A stretch of DNA of 64,000 nucleotides from NCBI RefSeq assembly GCF_002952215.1, contig NZ_CP022600.1, positions 1 to 64,000 of the forward strand. The letters run 5' to 3'. The first letter of the stretch is position 1; every line of letters begins with the position of its first letter. The notes beneath the pieces are model-generated. The model worked only from the letters and a program-made list of their open reading frames with translations, was not told the origin of the DNA and did not search any database. Origin of the DNA: Porphyrobacter sp. HT-58-2 (GTDB lineage Bacteria; Pseudomonadota; Alphaproteobacteria; Sphingomonadales; Sphingomonadaceae). The position numbers and the translations under genes are program-made. Positions 44,875-55,918 of this stretch are shown here, one piece after another.

Positions 44875-45924
44875 ATGAACGGTATAGGCGAAGGGATAGG
44901 CGCGGTTGTCGAAGGTGGCCTGCTCGCCCGCGCGGTCGAGCCATCGCGGGGCGAGGCGAGCGAACACGCTCATGCGCCGACCGAATGCCTCAATTGCGGC
45001 GCTATAGTCACCGGCCATTACTGCGGACAATGCGGCCAGAAGGCCCATGTCCACCGCAGCCTTGCCGCGATTGGCCATGATATCATGCACGGCGTGCTGC
45101 ATCTGGATGGCAAGCTGTGGGAGACGCTCCCGCTGCTCGCCTTCAAGCCGGGCAAGCTGACCCGTCGCTATGTTGACGGGGAGCGCGCCAAGTTCGTCAG
45201 CCCGATGGCGATGTTCCTGTTCAGCGTCTTCGCGATGTTCGCGGTGTTCCAGATTGTGGGCTTCAGCGCGCCGGTTGATTTCGGTGAGGGCTTCATCGAC
45301 GGAGCGAGCAGCGATTCCGGGGCCGTGTTCAAGACCAACATCGAGGAACAGATCACGACGCTTGAAAAGGAACGTGACAGCCTGTCAAAGGCGGATCCCC
45401 GACGCGAAACCATTGATGCCGAGTTGAAGATCATCCGCAAGATGATCGCTCCCGAGACCGGCGTCGAGGGCAGCGAAGCGAACATCACCGGGATAGACTT
45501 TCTCGACAAGGGCATCATCGCCAAGTGGAAGGCGAACCCCAGCCTGATGTTCTACAAGCTGCAGGCCAACAGCTATAAATTCAGCTGGTTGCTGATTCCG
45601 CTGTCGCTCCCCTTCGTATGGGTGCTGTTCGCGTGGCGACGGCAGTTCAAGGCCTATGACCACGCGGTGTTCGTCACCTATTCGCTGGCCTTCATGTCAC
45701 TGTTGTTCATCACCATGTCGATCATGAGCACGATCCCTGGTGGCGAGGAATGGGCGGCCTTGCTGTTCGTCATTGCTGCGCCGCTGCATCTCTACAAGCA
45801 GCTGCGCCATGCCTATGGCCTTAGCCGCTTTTCCACGCTCTGGCGGTTTGGGGTGCTGCTGGTGTTCATCAACATCGTGATTGCGCTGTTCCTGCAATCA
45901 CTGCTGGTGCTGGGCGCGTTCTAG
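44875..45924 (+). CDS. DUF3667 zinc-ribbon membrane protein
   Basis: 349-aa protein. Residues 38-56 form a zinc ribbon (CLNCG..YCGQCGQ, spacing CxxC-x9-CxxC). Four or more hydrophobic helices follow: SPMAMFLFSVFAMFAVFQIV, then near residues 234-256 (FSWLLIPLSLPFVWVLFAW), 266-290, 292-306, and the C-terminal VLLVFINIVIALFLQSLLVL. Between helices 1 and 2 is a roughly 110-residue charged coiled segment (TTLEKERDSLSKADPRRETI). DUF3667 function is unknown. Confidence 0.88.
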   Translation: MNGIGEGIGAVVEGGLLARAVEPSRGEASEHAHAPTECLNCGAIVTGHYCGQCGQKAHVHRSLAAIGHDIMHGVLHLDGKLWETLPLLAFKPGKLTRRYVDGERAKFVSPMAMFLFSVFAMFAVFQIVGFSAPVDFGEGFIDGASSDSGAVFKTNIEEQITTLEKERDSLSKADPRRETIDAELKIIRKMIAPETGVEGSEANITGIDFLDKGIIAKWKANPSLMFYKLQANSYKFSWLLIPLSLPFVWVLFAWRRQFKAYDHAVFVTYSLAFMSLLFITMSIMSTIPGGEEWAALLFVIAAPLHLYKQLRHAYGLSRFSTLWRFGVLLVFINIVIALFLQSLLVLGAF

Positions 45925-45941
45925 GCCCGTCGAATGAGCGA

Positions 45942-45976
45942 AAGGCTCCCGCCGCCGGAGGAGCGACAGGAGCCTT
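45942..45976. terminator. Hairpin between convergent DUF3667 and methyltransferase genes
   Basis: AAGGCTCC (45942-45949) pairs with GGAGCCTT (45969-45976), loop 19 nt. Position in a 62-bp convergent gap suggests a bidirectional terminator; no T run. Confidence 0.4.
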
Positions 45977-45986
45977 CGACCAACAC

Positions 45987-46751
45987 TTACTTGGGTGCCG
46001 GCACCATCACGCAACCACGCGGCAGCTGTGTGCGCTTTTCGACCACCGCGATGCTGTCGAAGAACTGGATGCTCTCGATCTGCGGGATATTCTCCGAAGT
46101 GTTGACGCCCTGGGTGTAGTAATGCTGGTGCATGGCATCGACCTGATCCTTGAGGATCTCGATCCCCGTGCCCGGTCGGCCCAGCCCGCCTTCGTAGGAC
46201 GGCCAATAGGCGGTGTGGAGGTCCTCGATGACATAGAGCCCCCCGTCGCTGACAAGCGGGAACAACGCCTCGAAGCTGGCCCGCTGGTGGCTGGAGACGT
46301 GCGAGCCATCGTCGAGCACCACGTCAACCCCGCCCATCTCCTCGACCACGCGGCGTAGGAATTCCGGATCGTCCTGCGAACCGATGCGCACCTGCCCGGA
46401 AATCCCGTCGAATGCGGCGCAGGCCGGATCGATATCGACCCCGTAGATCGTCGCCGCCGGGCCGAAAAACTCGCGCCAAAGGTTGAGCGAGCCACCGCGG
46501 AACACTCCGATCTCGAGAAAGCGTATCGGCTGGTCGACATACTTGCCGAAGATGCGGTCATAGATCGGCAGATAATGCAGCCACTTGAACACGCCTTCCT
46601 TGTCGTTTCCAAAGAAGATATCGGCGCAGCGACCGGGATACTTCGTCTTGTCGATCTGTTCGAGGCTCAGCGTGAAGTCGCTGAACGGAGTGGGAGTACC
46701 GCCCTTGATCCGCCACAACTTGTTGTTCAATTTGGTGATAGTGTCGGTCAT
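45987..46751 (-). CDS. Class I SAM-dependent methyltransferase
   Basis: 254-aa Rossmann methyltransferase of the group that includes CmcI and rhamnosyl O-methyltransferases of macrolide pathways. SAM motif I FLEIGVFRGGSLNLWREFF, acidic loop YGVDIDPACAAF, catalytic/metal segment DVVLDDGSHVSSHQRASFEALF (first 20 residues only the core) and YVIEDLHTAYW. Target (sugar or small molecule) unknown. Isolated between two terminator-like hairpins. Confidence 0.84.
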   Translation of the reverse strand: MTDTITKLNNKLWRIKGGTPTPFSDFTLSLEQIDKTKYPGRCADIFFGNDKEGVFKWLHYLPIYDRIFGKYVDQPIRFLEIGVFRGGSLNLWREFFGPAATIYGVDIDPACAAFDGISGQVRIGSQDDPEFLRRVVEEMGGVDVVLDDGSHVSSHQRASFEALFPLVSDGGLYVIEDLHTAYWPSYEGGLGRPGTGIEILKDQVDAMHQHYYTQGVNTSENIPQIESIQFFDSIAVVEKRTQLPRGCVMVPAPK

Positions 46752-46989
46752 GATAATCTCCAGGTAACGCCGACCCGAATTTCATCGCACCGAGGCAATC
46801 CGTCACAACAGGACGTGCCTGATATCCACCATGCCTGCGGGCGAATCATCCAGCCCCCGAGAGGAAAGAGGCCGCTTCTGCTTAGCCCAGAAGGCACCGC
46901 TTGCCAGTGCTTTTATGGAATTGGCAAAAGCCGGGCCGGATCAGGTGCAGGCAAAAAACGCCTGACAGAACCTTGCCGGGCAGAAAGCA

Positions 46990-47019
46990 AGAGGCGCCGG
47001 AACGAGTCCCGGCGCCTCT
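46990..47019 (-). terminator. Terminator after ftsH
   Basis: Perfect 11-bp stem AGAGGCGCCGG (46990-47000)/CCGGCGCCTCT (47009-47019), 8-nt loop, followed leftward by TTGCTTTC. Strong for the minus strand. Confidence 0.75.
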
Positions 47020-47045
47020 GCATGTCGTAAGGTGATGGGAAGCGA

Positions 47046-49004
<1,959 letters not shown>

Positions 49005-49111
49005 CGCGGCAGATTCCTTTCGTCAGTCTGCAATGTAGGATGATGATGCTGAATGGCAAGATAATGCGCGGCTTGGCACATCATCCCAATTTTCGAACAG
49101 GGTGATGCGAT

Positions 49112-49786
49112 TTATCGATCAACCGAGCCGCAATCGGCCATGCCGTAGGCCGCCAGAAACAGGTCGACTGCGCCCCTGATACGCTGATCGCGCGCCTCGG
49201 GGCTGACCGGCGCGCCGAAGCGGCGTTCAAGATCGCCCATGCCCTTGCACAGCGACACGAACTGCTCTGCGGCCAGCAACGGATCGGAAACGACTAGCTC
49301 GCCAGCGGCAGCGGCATGATCGAGCCAGTCGGCAAAATTGCGCTTCATGCGCCACGGGCCAGCTTCGAGGAAGGCGGCACCGATCGCCGGATCAGCCTCG
49401 GTCTCGGCAGCGATCCGGCGTTCGAACTGGATCATCTCCGGGCGGAACAGGAAGGCAAAGATTGCCTGCCCGATTGCCGTCAAACGTTCTCGGATGCTGC
49501 CCTGCGGCATGGCATCGAGCGAGAAATGCCCGCGCATCTTCTCACATTCGCGCGTCACCGCCGCGCCGAACAGCGCACGCTTGTCGCCGAACTGGTTGTA
49601 GATCGTGACTTTCGACACGCCAGCGTCGGCGGCGACCTGCTCGATCGCGGTGGCAGCATAGCCGTGAAGGAAAAAGTGCTGTGCCGCCGTTTCGACGATT
49701 GCGGCGCGCTTGGCAGCATCAAGCGGACGGCCCGCCTTGCGGCGGCCGGAATTTTTTTCCGGGCCGGATGGACACCCGATTGACAA
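49112..49786 (-). CDS. TetR-family regulator
   Basis: 224-aa repressor: HTH in KRAAIVETAAQHFFLHGYAA, TAIEQVAADAGVSKVTIYNQ and FGDKRALF. The C-terminal ligand domain resembles the AefR/TetR_C_33 type (ERRIAAETEADPAIGAAFLE). It starts with a TTG at 49786, next to a pair of inverted repeats that separate it from the divergent exporter operon; it probably represses both. Ligand unknown. Confidence 0.9.
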   Translation of the reverse strand: MSIGCPSGPEKNSGRRKAGRPLDAAKRAAIVETAAQHFFLHGYAATAIEQVAADAGVSKVTIYNQFGDKRALFGAAVTRECEKMRGHFSLDAMPQGSIRERLTAIGQAIFAFLFRPEMIQFERRIAAETEADPAIGAAFLEAGPWRMKRNFADWLDHAAAAGELVVSDPLLAAEQFVSLCKGMGDLERRFGAPVSPEARDQRIRGAVDLFLAAYGMADCGSVDR

Positions 49787-49788
49787 AG

Positions 49789-49822
49789 TGAACGACTCCG
49801 TTCAATTAAACGATGCCGTTCA
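49789..49822. promoter_or_regulatory. Tandem TetR operators
   Basis: TGAACG-N4-CGTTCA at 49789-49804, perfect, and TAAACG-N4-CGTTCA at 49807-49822, one mismatch. Centres are 18 bp apart, as for paired TetR dimers. They lie 3 bp upstream of the regulator start and before the exporter operon. Confidence 0.75.
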
Positions 49823-49882
49823 ATAATGCGCAGATTTCTCTCCTCTGCGCAACCCTGCCTCTCGATAAAGGTTCCTGCCGAC

Positions 49883-51019
49883 GTGCTCTGGATCGCCATC
49901 AGGATGCTGACCGGAGATGCCCAGAAGTTCTATGGGCTATTGTTCGGCATCGCTTTTTCGACGCTCCTCATCACCCAGCAGATGACGATCTTTGTAAACC
50001 TCGTCGAACGCGGGGCGAGCGGGGTCTACAACGCGCCCGAGGCCGAGGTGTGGGTGATGGATCCGGTCAGCCGAACAACCGACGTCAGTTATGCCATGCC
50101 CTCGACCGCGCTTGACAAGGTGCGCTCGGTCGAAGGGGTGGAATGGGCTGTCCCGCATTTGCGCGCAGTTGCCAATGTCCGCACGGCGGAAGGCGACCTT
50201 GAGGGCGTGGCCGTGATCGGGGTGGACGATTCGACGCTGATCGGCCTGCCCGCGCGCATGGCCGAGGGCGATAAATCGGTGCTGTTCGCGCCTGACAGCG
50301 TGGTGGTTGACGATGTTGGCGCGCTGCGGTTTTTCCCCGCTGGCGTAAGCCCGGTCGGCGCCCGGCTGGAGCTCAATGATCAGCGTGCAGTCATCCGCGG
50401 CATTGCGGATTCGATTCCCAGCTTCACCAGCACCGTGGTGCTTTACACCCGTTATTCGAGCGCGCTGAACTTCGTCCCGGGCACCCGCAACCGCCTGTCC
50501 TTCGTGCTGGTCGGCGTGAGCGAGGGCGAGACGCCGGAAGGCGTCGCCGCGCGGATCGAGGCAGAGACCGGACTCAAGGCTGAAACCCGCAGGGAATTCG
50601 CCGGGGCCGGGATCAACTTCATCATCGAAAATACCGGCATTCCGGTCAACTTCGGGATCACCGTGTTTCTCGGCTTCGTTGTCGGGGTGGCGATCGTGGG
50701 CCTCACATTCAGCCTGTTCATCCGCGACAATATCAAGCAGTTCGGCGCTCTGAAGGCGATCGGTGTGACCAATGCCAAGATCGTGCGCATGGTTGGCGCA
50801 CAGGCCGGGCTGGTCGGCAGCATCGGATATGCGCTGGGCGTGATCGGGACGGTGGCCTTCATCAAGGGCTTTGGCGCCAACCCGTTCTTCAAGGGCTTCT
50901 ACATCCCCTGGCAGATCCCGCTCATCAGCCTTGTGGCGGTGGTTGTGATCCTGGCTCTGACCGGCCTCGTGGCAATCCGATCGGTGCTCAGGACAGAGCC
51001 TGCGGCGGTGTTCCGGTGA
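49883..51019 (+). CDS. ABC exporter permease, DevC/MacB-like (FtsX family)
   Basis: 378-aa inner-membrane permease with one N-terminal helix, a periplasmic MacB-like domain (about residues 50-250) and three C-terminal helices (FGITVFLGFVVGVAIVGLTFS, etc.) of the FtsX type. Start is uncertain: GTG 49883 (MLWIAIRMLTGDAQKF) fits homologues better, while ATG 49826 would follow the operator with no ribosome site and add 19 residues. The stop overlaps the ATPase start as GTGA. Works with the next three genes to pump a substrate from the inner membrane or periplasm to the outside. Confidence 0.85.
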   Translation: MLWIAIRMLTGDAQKFYGLLFGIAFSTLLITQQMTIFVNLVERGASGVYNAPEAEVWVMDPVSRTTDVSYAMPSTALDKVRSVEGVEWAVPHLRAVANVRTAEGDLEGVAVIGVDDSTLIGLPARMAEGDKSVLFAPDSVVVDDVGALRFFPAGVSPVGARLELNDQRAVIRGIADSIPSFTSTVVLYTRYSSALNFVPGTRNRLSFVLVGVSEGETPEGVAARIEAETGLKAETRREFAGAGINFIIENTGIPVNFGITVFLGFVVGVAIVGLTFSLFIRDNIKQFGALKAIGVTNAKIVRMVGAQAGLVGSIGYALGVIGTVAFIKGFGANPFFKGFYIPWQIPLISLVAVVVILALTGLVAIRSVLRTEPAAVFR

Positions 51020-51746
51020 GTTCGTCGGCCATGACCACCCCGCCCCTGAAGCCGCCATCAGCGCGCGCGGCATTACCCGCGATTTCGAAGCCGGGCAGAC
51101 CACGATCCGCGTCCTGCACGGAATCGATGCCGATATTCGTCCGGGTGAGATGACCTATGTCGTCGGCGAGAGCGGTTCGGGCAAGACCACGCTGATCTCG
51201 ATCATGTGCGGCATCCTCTACCCGACCGAAGGCGAGGTGAAAGTGTTCGGCACCGACATCTACAAGCTGTCGGACACCGAGCTGGTCAATTTCCGCCTCA
51301 ACAACATCGGATTCATCTTCCAGCAGTACAACCTCATCCCGTCGATCGACGCTGCCGCCAACGCCGCCGTGCCACTGATCGCGCAAGGTGTGCCGCTGCA
51401 AGAGGCGCGCGAGCGGGCCAAGGTGCTGCTCGACAAGCTCAATATCGGCAATCAGGCCGACAAGCTCCCGCGCCAGCTTTCGGGCGGGCAGCAGCAGCGC
51501 GTCGCCATCGCCCGCGCGCTGGTACACGAGCCGCGGCTGGTGGTGTGCGACGAGCCGACCGCCGCGCTCGATGCCTCGTCCGGGCGCCGGGTGATGGACC
51601 TCCTGCGCGAAGTCGCGGTTGCGCCGGATCGCGCCTGCATCATCGTCACCCACGACAACCGCATCTTCGATCTCGCTGATCGGATCATCGTGCTGGAAGA
51701 CGGCCGCATAACCCATGACGGCAAGGATATGCCGGATGGCCACTGA
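51016..51746 (+). CDS. ABC exporter ATP-binding protein, N-terminal frame break
   Basis: ATPase of the LolD/MacB/DevA class: Walker A GESGSGKTTLIS, Q-loop FQQYNLIPS, signature LSGGQQQRVAIARAL, Walker B LVVCDEPTAALD and switch His in IVTHD. The open frame begins only at 51150 (MTYVVGESG), yet upstream in that frame lie the expected first strands (AISARGITRDFEAGQ, TTIRVLHGIDADI) without any start codon. GTG 51016, overlapping the permease stop, opens the +1 frame (MSSSAMTTP). Adding one C to either C4 run at 51038-51046 joins them. So either a real one-base deletion or an assembly error. Confidence 0.8.
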
Positions 51747-51791
51747 CACCCTTTCCCTCCTGAACCCGCCCCTGAACCCGCCGAGGACTTC

Positions 51792-52781
51792 ATGTTCCGC
51801 AATCTAAGCTTTGCCCGCCAGATCCTCCCGGTTGTTGCCCTGATCGGGCTGGCCATCGCCGCTTGGCTGATTCTCGTCGGCCTGCCCGACCGTTCGGTCA
51901 CCGATCCGGTCGAACAGCCGCCCAAGGCGGTGGGCGATCTGGCCAATGCGCCGCGCGTGGCCGGGGCAGGCATCGTGGAGCCCGCGAGCGAGGTGATCGA
52001 CATCGGCTCCGCACTGTCGGGTCTTGTCACCGATGTCCGGGTGCGCCCCGGCGACCGCGTAGCCAAGGGCGATATATTGTTCACCGTCGATGCCCGCGCC
52101 GCCCACGCGAGCCTTGATCAGGCCAATGCTGCCATCGCCGAAGCCCGCGCCGCCATCGCTGAAGCCAGCGCCGCGCAGAAGACCGCGCGCCAGCAACTCG
52201 ATCTCTATCTCAGTCTGGCCGATCCCGCCGCCGTCAGCCGCGCCGAAGTGATCCGGGCCGAAGGTGAGGAAGCCGCAGCCACCAGTCGCCTCGGCCTTGC
52301 CCGTGCGCGACTTTCCGGCGCGCAATCCGCCGCCGCTGCCGCCCGCACCGAGATCGAGCGGCTGATCGTGCGCGCGCCGATTGCGGGCGAAATCCTCGCC
52401 GTGAACGTCCGTCCGGGCGAATTCGTCGCCACACAGGGCGGCAGCGGCAAGGCCTTCGTCCAGATGGGCGAGACCAACCCGCTCCACGTGCGCGTCGATA
52501 TTGACGAGAACGAAGTCGCGCGCGTGGCGCTGGGCGAACCGGCGGTCATCTCGCCCCGCGGTGCGGCAGAACTGCACGTCAAGGCCACCTTCGTGCGCGC
52601 CGAGCCGCTGATCGTGCCGAAGCGTTCTCTGACCAATTCCGCTGCCGAGCGCGTGGATGTTCGGGTGTTGCAACTGATCTACGCCCTGCCGCCATCGGAC
52701 GCCTTCCGCGTCGGCCAGCAGATCGACGCCTTCATCCCCGCAAAGACCGGTGCGGCGAAGTCCGGCAAGAAGGGGAGTTGA
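51792..52781 (+). CDS. HlyD/DevB-like periplasmic adaptor
   Basis: 329-aa membrane fusion protein anchored by one N-terminal helix (ILPVVALIGLAIAAWLILVG). Lipoyl half-motifs SALSGLVTDVRVRPGDRVAK and LIVRAPIAGEILAVNVRPGE flank an alpha-hairpin of Ala-rich heptads (about residues 105-190), and a beta-barrel domain follows. It bridges the permease and outer-membrane factor. Confidence 0.92.
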   Translation: MFRNLSFARQILPVVALIGLAIAAWLILVGLPDRSVTDPVEQPPKAVGDLANAPRVAGAGIVEPASEVIDIGSALSGLVTDVRVRPGDRVAKGDILFTVDARAAHASLDQANAAIAEARAAIAEASAAQKTARQQLDLYLSLADPAAVSRAEVIRAEGEEAAATSRLGLARARLSGAQSAAAAARTEIERLIVRAPIAGEILAVNVRPGEFVATQGGSGKAFVQMGETNPLHVRVDIDENEVARVALGEPAVISPRGAAELHVKATFVRAEPLIVPKRSLTNSAAERVDVRVLQLIYALPPSDAFRVGQQIDAFIPAKTGAAKSGKKGS

Positions 52782-52785
52782 GGCA

Positions 52786-54228
52786 ATGCGTCGCCCACCC
52801 CTAGCGACCGCGTTGCTCCCGCTGGCGCTGCCCGCGCTGCTTGGGGCCTGCGTGATGCAGCCCGCGCCGGAAATCGCAACGCCGGCACCCGAATTGCCGA
52901 CCGCCTTTTTCTTCCAGCCGCAAGCCGGGACAGGTGCGGCAGTGGCTGCGCTGATGCCCGCCAATGATCCGGCTTACCGCGCCTTGTCCCAAGCGGCGCT
53001 GGCTGAGGCTCCCAGCCTTGCCGAAGCCGCCGCCCGGATCGAAGCGGCCCGTGCAGGCGCCAGGCGGGCCGGAGCAGAGCGTCTGCCCAACATCACCGCC
53101 GATGGCAGCATCCGACAGAACCGCATCAATCCCGCCCAGTTCGGCCCGGCAGGCGAACAAGGCCTGATCCCGTCGGAACAGACTTTTTACGGCGCCAATA
53201 TCACCGCCAGCTGGGACCCCGACATCTTTGGACGGCTGAAAGCGCAGGAACGCGCTGCGCTGGCCCGGATCGACGCGGCCAGCGCGCAGGCGCAAGGTGT
53301 GCGGCTTGCCCTGCTCGCCGAAATCGCTGCGAGTGTGATCGACTGGCGCGTGCTCGATGCCCGCGCCGCCGCGATACGGGACGATGTGGCCGCAGCGCAA
53401 TCGCTCGCTGCGCTGGCCAAGGTTCGTGAGGACGCCGGGATCGCTCCCGGTTTTGACCGCGTCCGCGCCGAAGCGACTGCCAGTTCGTCCAAGGTGCGGC
53501 TGGCCGCGCTTGATAGCGAGCGCGCGCGCCTGATCGGCAGGCTGATCACGCTGACCGGGCAGGACGGTGCCAGCGTGCGCGCTGCGCTGGCGGCACCGGT
53601 GCCGTCGCTGACCATGGCAGAGGCGCCCGCCGCCTTGCCGTCGGATCTGCTCGCCAACCGGCCCGATGTCGTCGCGGCCGCCGCCAATCTTGCCGCCAGC
53701 GATGCCGATCTGGCCGCTGCCGCCCGCGCCCGCTTTCCCCGCATAACCTTGTCGGGGGTGATCGGATTGCTGGCGTTCGATCCTGAAGACTTCCTCGACA
53801 CCGATTCGCTGGTCGGAACGCTGACCGCCGCGGTGGCGGGGCCACTGCTCGATTTCGGACGGGTGGGGGCGGGGATCGACGCCGCCGCCGCCGACAAGCG
53901 CGCTGCCTTTGCCGCCTATCGCGGGGCCGTGTTTCAGGCACTGGGCGATGCCGAGGCGGCTTACGGCGTAGTCGCCGCCGCCGATGCCGAAAGCCGGCTG
54001 GCGGTGGATGAACATGGCCAGCTCACCCGCGCGGCCAACCTTGCCGAGACACGCTATAAGGCTGGTCTCGCCAGCTTCCTCGAAGTGCTCGAAGCGCGCC
54101 GTGCGGCCGATGCCAGCGGCGAACGCGCGGCGGCGGCGATGGGCCGCGCAGCACGTGCAAGGGTGGTCTTGTGGCAGGCCCTGGGCGGCGAAGTGATACC
54201 GTCAGCCGCGCCGCCGGATCAGGGCTGA
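52786..54228 (+). CDS. NodT-type outer-membrane efflux lipoprotein (TolC fold)
   Basis: 480-aa outer-membrane factor with lipobox LLGAC (cleavage before Cys21) and the two OEP repeats, e.g. [20 protein letters not shown] and [20 protein letters not shown], ending with [20 protein letters not shown]. The start at 52786 has AGGGGAG upstream and gives the lipoprotein signal. Last gene of the exporter operon; the 3' end overlaps the convergent MaoC gene by 27 bp. Confidence 0.92.
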   Translation: MRRPPLATALLPLALPALLGACVMQPAPEIATPAPELPTAFFFQPQAGTGAAVAALMPANDPAYRALSQAALAEAPSLAEAAARIEAARAGARRAGAERLPNITADGSIRQNRINPAQFGPAGEQGLIPSEQTFYGANITASWDPDIFGRLKAQERAALARIDAASAQAQGVRLALLAEIAASVIDWRVLDARAAAIRDDVAAAQSLAALAKVREDAGIAPGFDRVRAEATASSSKVRLAALDSERARLIGRLITLTGQDGASVRAALAAPVPSLTMAEAPAALPSDLLANRPDVVAAAANLAASDADLAAAARARFPRITLSGVIGLLAFDPEDFLDTDSLVGTLTAAVAGPLLDFGRVGAGIDAAAADKRAAFAAYRGAVFQALGDAEAAYGVVAAADAESRLAVDEHGQLTRAANLAETRYKAGLASFLEVLEARRAADASGERAAAAMGRAARARVVLWQALGGEVIPSAAPPDQG

Positions 54229-54651
54229 CCGCTCACAGCGGCACACCACCTCATCGCGTTGGTTCCACATTTCGTGAACCCAGGTAACGACCCCGGCATC
54301 AGGGCGCGATTTGCTTTCCCGCAATTCCTTCACCTCCGAAGTCGCGCGCAGGGTGTCGCCGATGAACACCGGCTTGGGCGTCACGACATTGTTGAAGCCG
54401 AGATTGGCGACCAGCGTGCCCAGCGTCGTGTCCCCCACGGACAGCCCGACCAGCAGGCTGAAGGTGAAGGTCGAATTCACGAGGATCTGTCCGAACCCGC
54501 TCGCTTTGGCCGCCTCGACATCGAGGTGCAGCGGCTGCGGGTTGTGGGTCATGGTCGAGAACAGCAGGTTGTCGGTCTCGGTCACGGTGCGGCGGATCTC
54601 GTGTTCGATCCGGTCACCCACCTGCCATTCGTCGAAGAACCGCCCCGCCAT
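54202..54651 (-). CDS. MaoC-family hot-dog dehydratase
   Basis: 149-aa (R)-specific enoyl-CoA hydratase-like protein: [20 protein letters not shown] with the catalytic Asp/His positions replaced in part ([16 protein letters not shown]), [20 protein letters not shown] and [20 protein letters not shown]. Similar to mesaconyl/methylfumaryl-CoA hydratase-like proteins. Its ATG overlaps the stop of the upstream CaiB gene by one base, so it is coupled to it. Confidence 0.87.
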   Translation of the reverse strand: MAGRFFDEWQVGDRIEHEIRRTVTETDNLLFSTMTHNPQPLHLDVEAAKASGFGQILVNSTFTFSLLVGLSVGDTTLGTLVANLGFNNVVTPKPVFIGDTLRATSEVKELRESKSRPDAGVVTWVHEMWNQRDEVVCRCERSALIRRRG

Positions 54652-55733
54652 TACGAAGCCGCCTTCCAGCTTGCGACGACGTCTGCGCCGTCATCCGCGC
54701 TGGAACGCACAGCGCCCGGCGTGCGGCTGAAGCGCGGGGCGGGCGCGGTGTGCCAGATCCCGTCATGCTCGACGTAGGCGCCGCGCGCCTTCATGTGCGG
54801 ATGCTCGCGCGCCTCCTCGATCCCCAGCACCGGGGCAAAGCACGCGTCCGTACCTTCGAGCAGCTCGCACCACTCGGCCTGCGTTTTGGTGAGAAACAAG
54901 GCCGCCAGCTTTTCAGCGTAGTCATCCCAGTTGGCGGGGTTCATCTGCCCCTGCGCCAGTTCCTCCGGCGCACCGGCACGGGCCAGCATCTCAGCGTAGA
55001 ACTGTGGCTCGATCGACCCCAACGAAATTTCCTTCCCGTCAGCGCACTTGAAGCAGCGATAGAAATGTGCCGCCCCGCCGAGCATCCCCTTGCCGCGCTC
55101 GGTGGAAAGATGCGGCATCTGGCGCACCCCGAAGAAGAAGCTCATCAGGCTGGTGGCCCCATCGACGATCGCGGCGTCGACCACCTGACCCTTGCCGGAA
55201 CGCTCACGCTCATAGAGCGCCGCCATGATCCCGAAGGCGCAATACATCGAACCGCCGCCGAAATCGCCGACAAGGTTCTGCGGCGGGGTGGCGGGCTCAT
55301 GCGGTTTGCCCACAGCGGCGAGCGCGCCGGTAATGGCGATGTAGTTGATGTCATGGCCGGCAGCCTGAGCGAGCGGCCCTTCCTGCCCCCAGCCGGTCAT
55401 GCGGGCATAGACAAGGCGCGGGTTGGCTTCGAGCAGCACCTCCGGCCCAAGCCCCAGCCGTTCCATCACGCCGGGACGGAAGCCCTCGATCAGCACATCG
55501 GCACGGGCGGCGGCGGCACGGACGGCGACGCGGCCCTCCTCGCTCTTGAGGTCTACCGCCATGCGGTGCCGTGCCCGTTCGACCACCGGATTGCTCACCC
55601 CCGCGCCCGGCCGGTCGATCCGGACCACCTCGGCGCCGAGGTCCGCCAGCAGCATCGCCACATGCGGACCCGGCCCGATGCCGCTGAATTCAAGAACCCG
55701 GAGGCCGGAAAGCGGCCCGCTTGCATTGCTCAT
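54651..55733 (-). CDS. CaiB/BaiF family CoA transferase or 2-methylacyl-CoA racemase
   Basis: 360-aa class III CoA transferase family member. The start [23 protein letters not shown] then [20 protein letters not shown] is like alpha-methylacyl-CoA racemase; later motifs are [45 protein letters not shown] and [16 protein letters not shown] [14 protein letters not shown]. The Gly-Ile-Gly-Pro opening and the His/Asp pair support racemase over transferase, but this is a call from pattern only. Coupled to the MaoC gene. Confidence 0.85.
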   Translation of the reverse strand: MSNASGPLSGLRVLEFSGIGPGPHVAMLLADLGAEVVRIDRPGAGVSNPVVERARHRMAVDLKSEEGRVAVRAAAARADVLIEGFRPGVMERLGLGPEVLLEANPRLVYARMTGWGQEGPLAQAAGHDINYIAITGALAAVGKPHEPATPPQNLVGDFGGGSMYCAFGIMAALYERERSGKGQVVDAAIVDGATSLMSFFFGVRQMPHLSTERGKGMLGGAAHFYRCFKCADGKEISLGSIEPQFYAEMLARAGAPEELAQGQMNPANWDDYAEKLAALFLTKTQAEWCELLEGTDACFAPVLGIEEAREHPHMKARGAYVEHDGIWHTAPAPRFSRTPGAVRSSADDGADVVASWKAAS

Positions 55734-55918
55734 GTGTCTCTCCCTTTGGCCCGGCATTAAGCGCGCCCGCGGCAAGCTGGCAAGGGGCGGCGGGCTGTCG
55801 ATTCTGCGGGTCGCTTGGGGCCACAGGCGGCATGGCCGGAAAGATTGTGCATTGCACCAATGAGGGGTGGTTGCTACGCGAAATCCCGTAATAGCGGTCG
55901 CGCCGCTGGGGGAATTTC

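Noticed and set aside
46752..46989. Candidate small genes in the gap between the methyltransferase and ftsH
   Set aside because: No frame with a ribosome site and coding-like composition; only the ftsH terminator was supportable.
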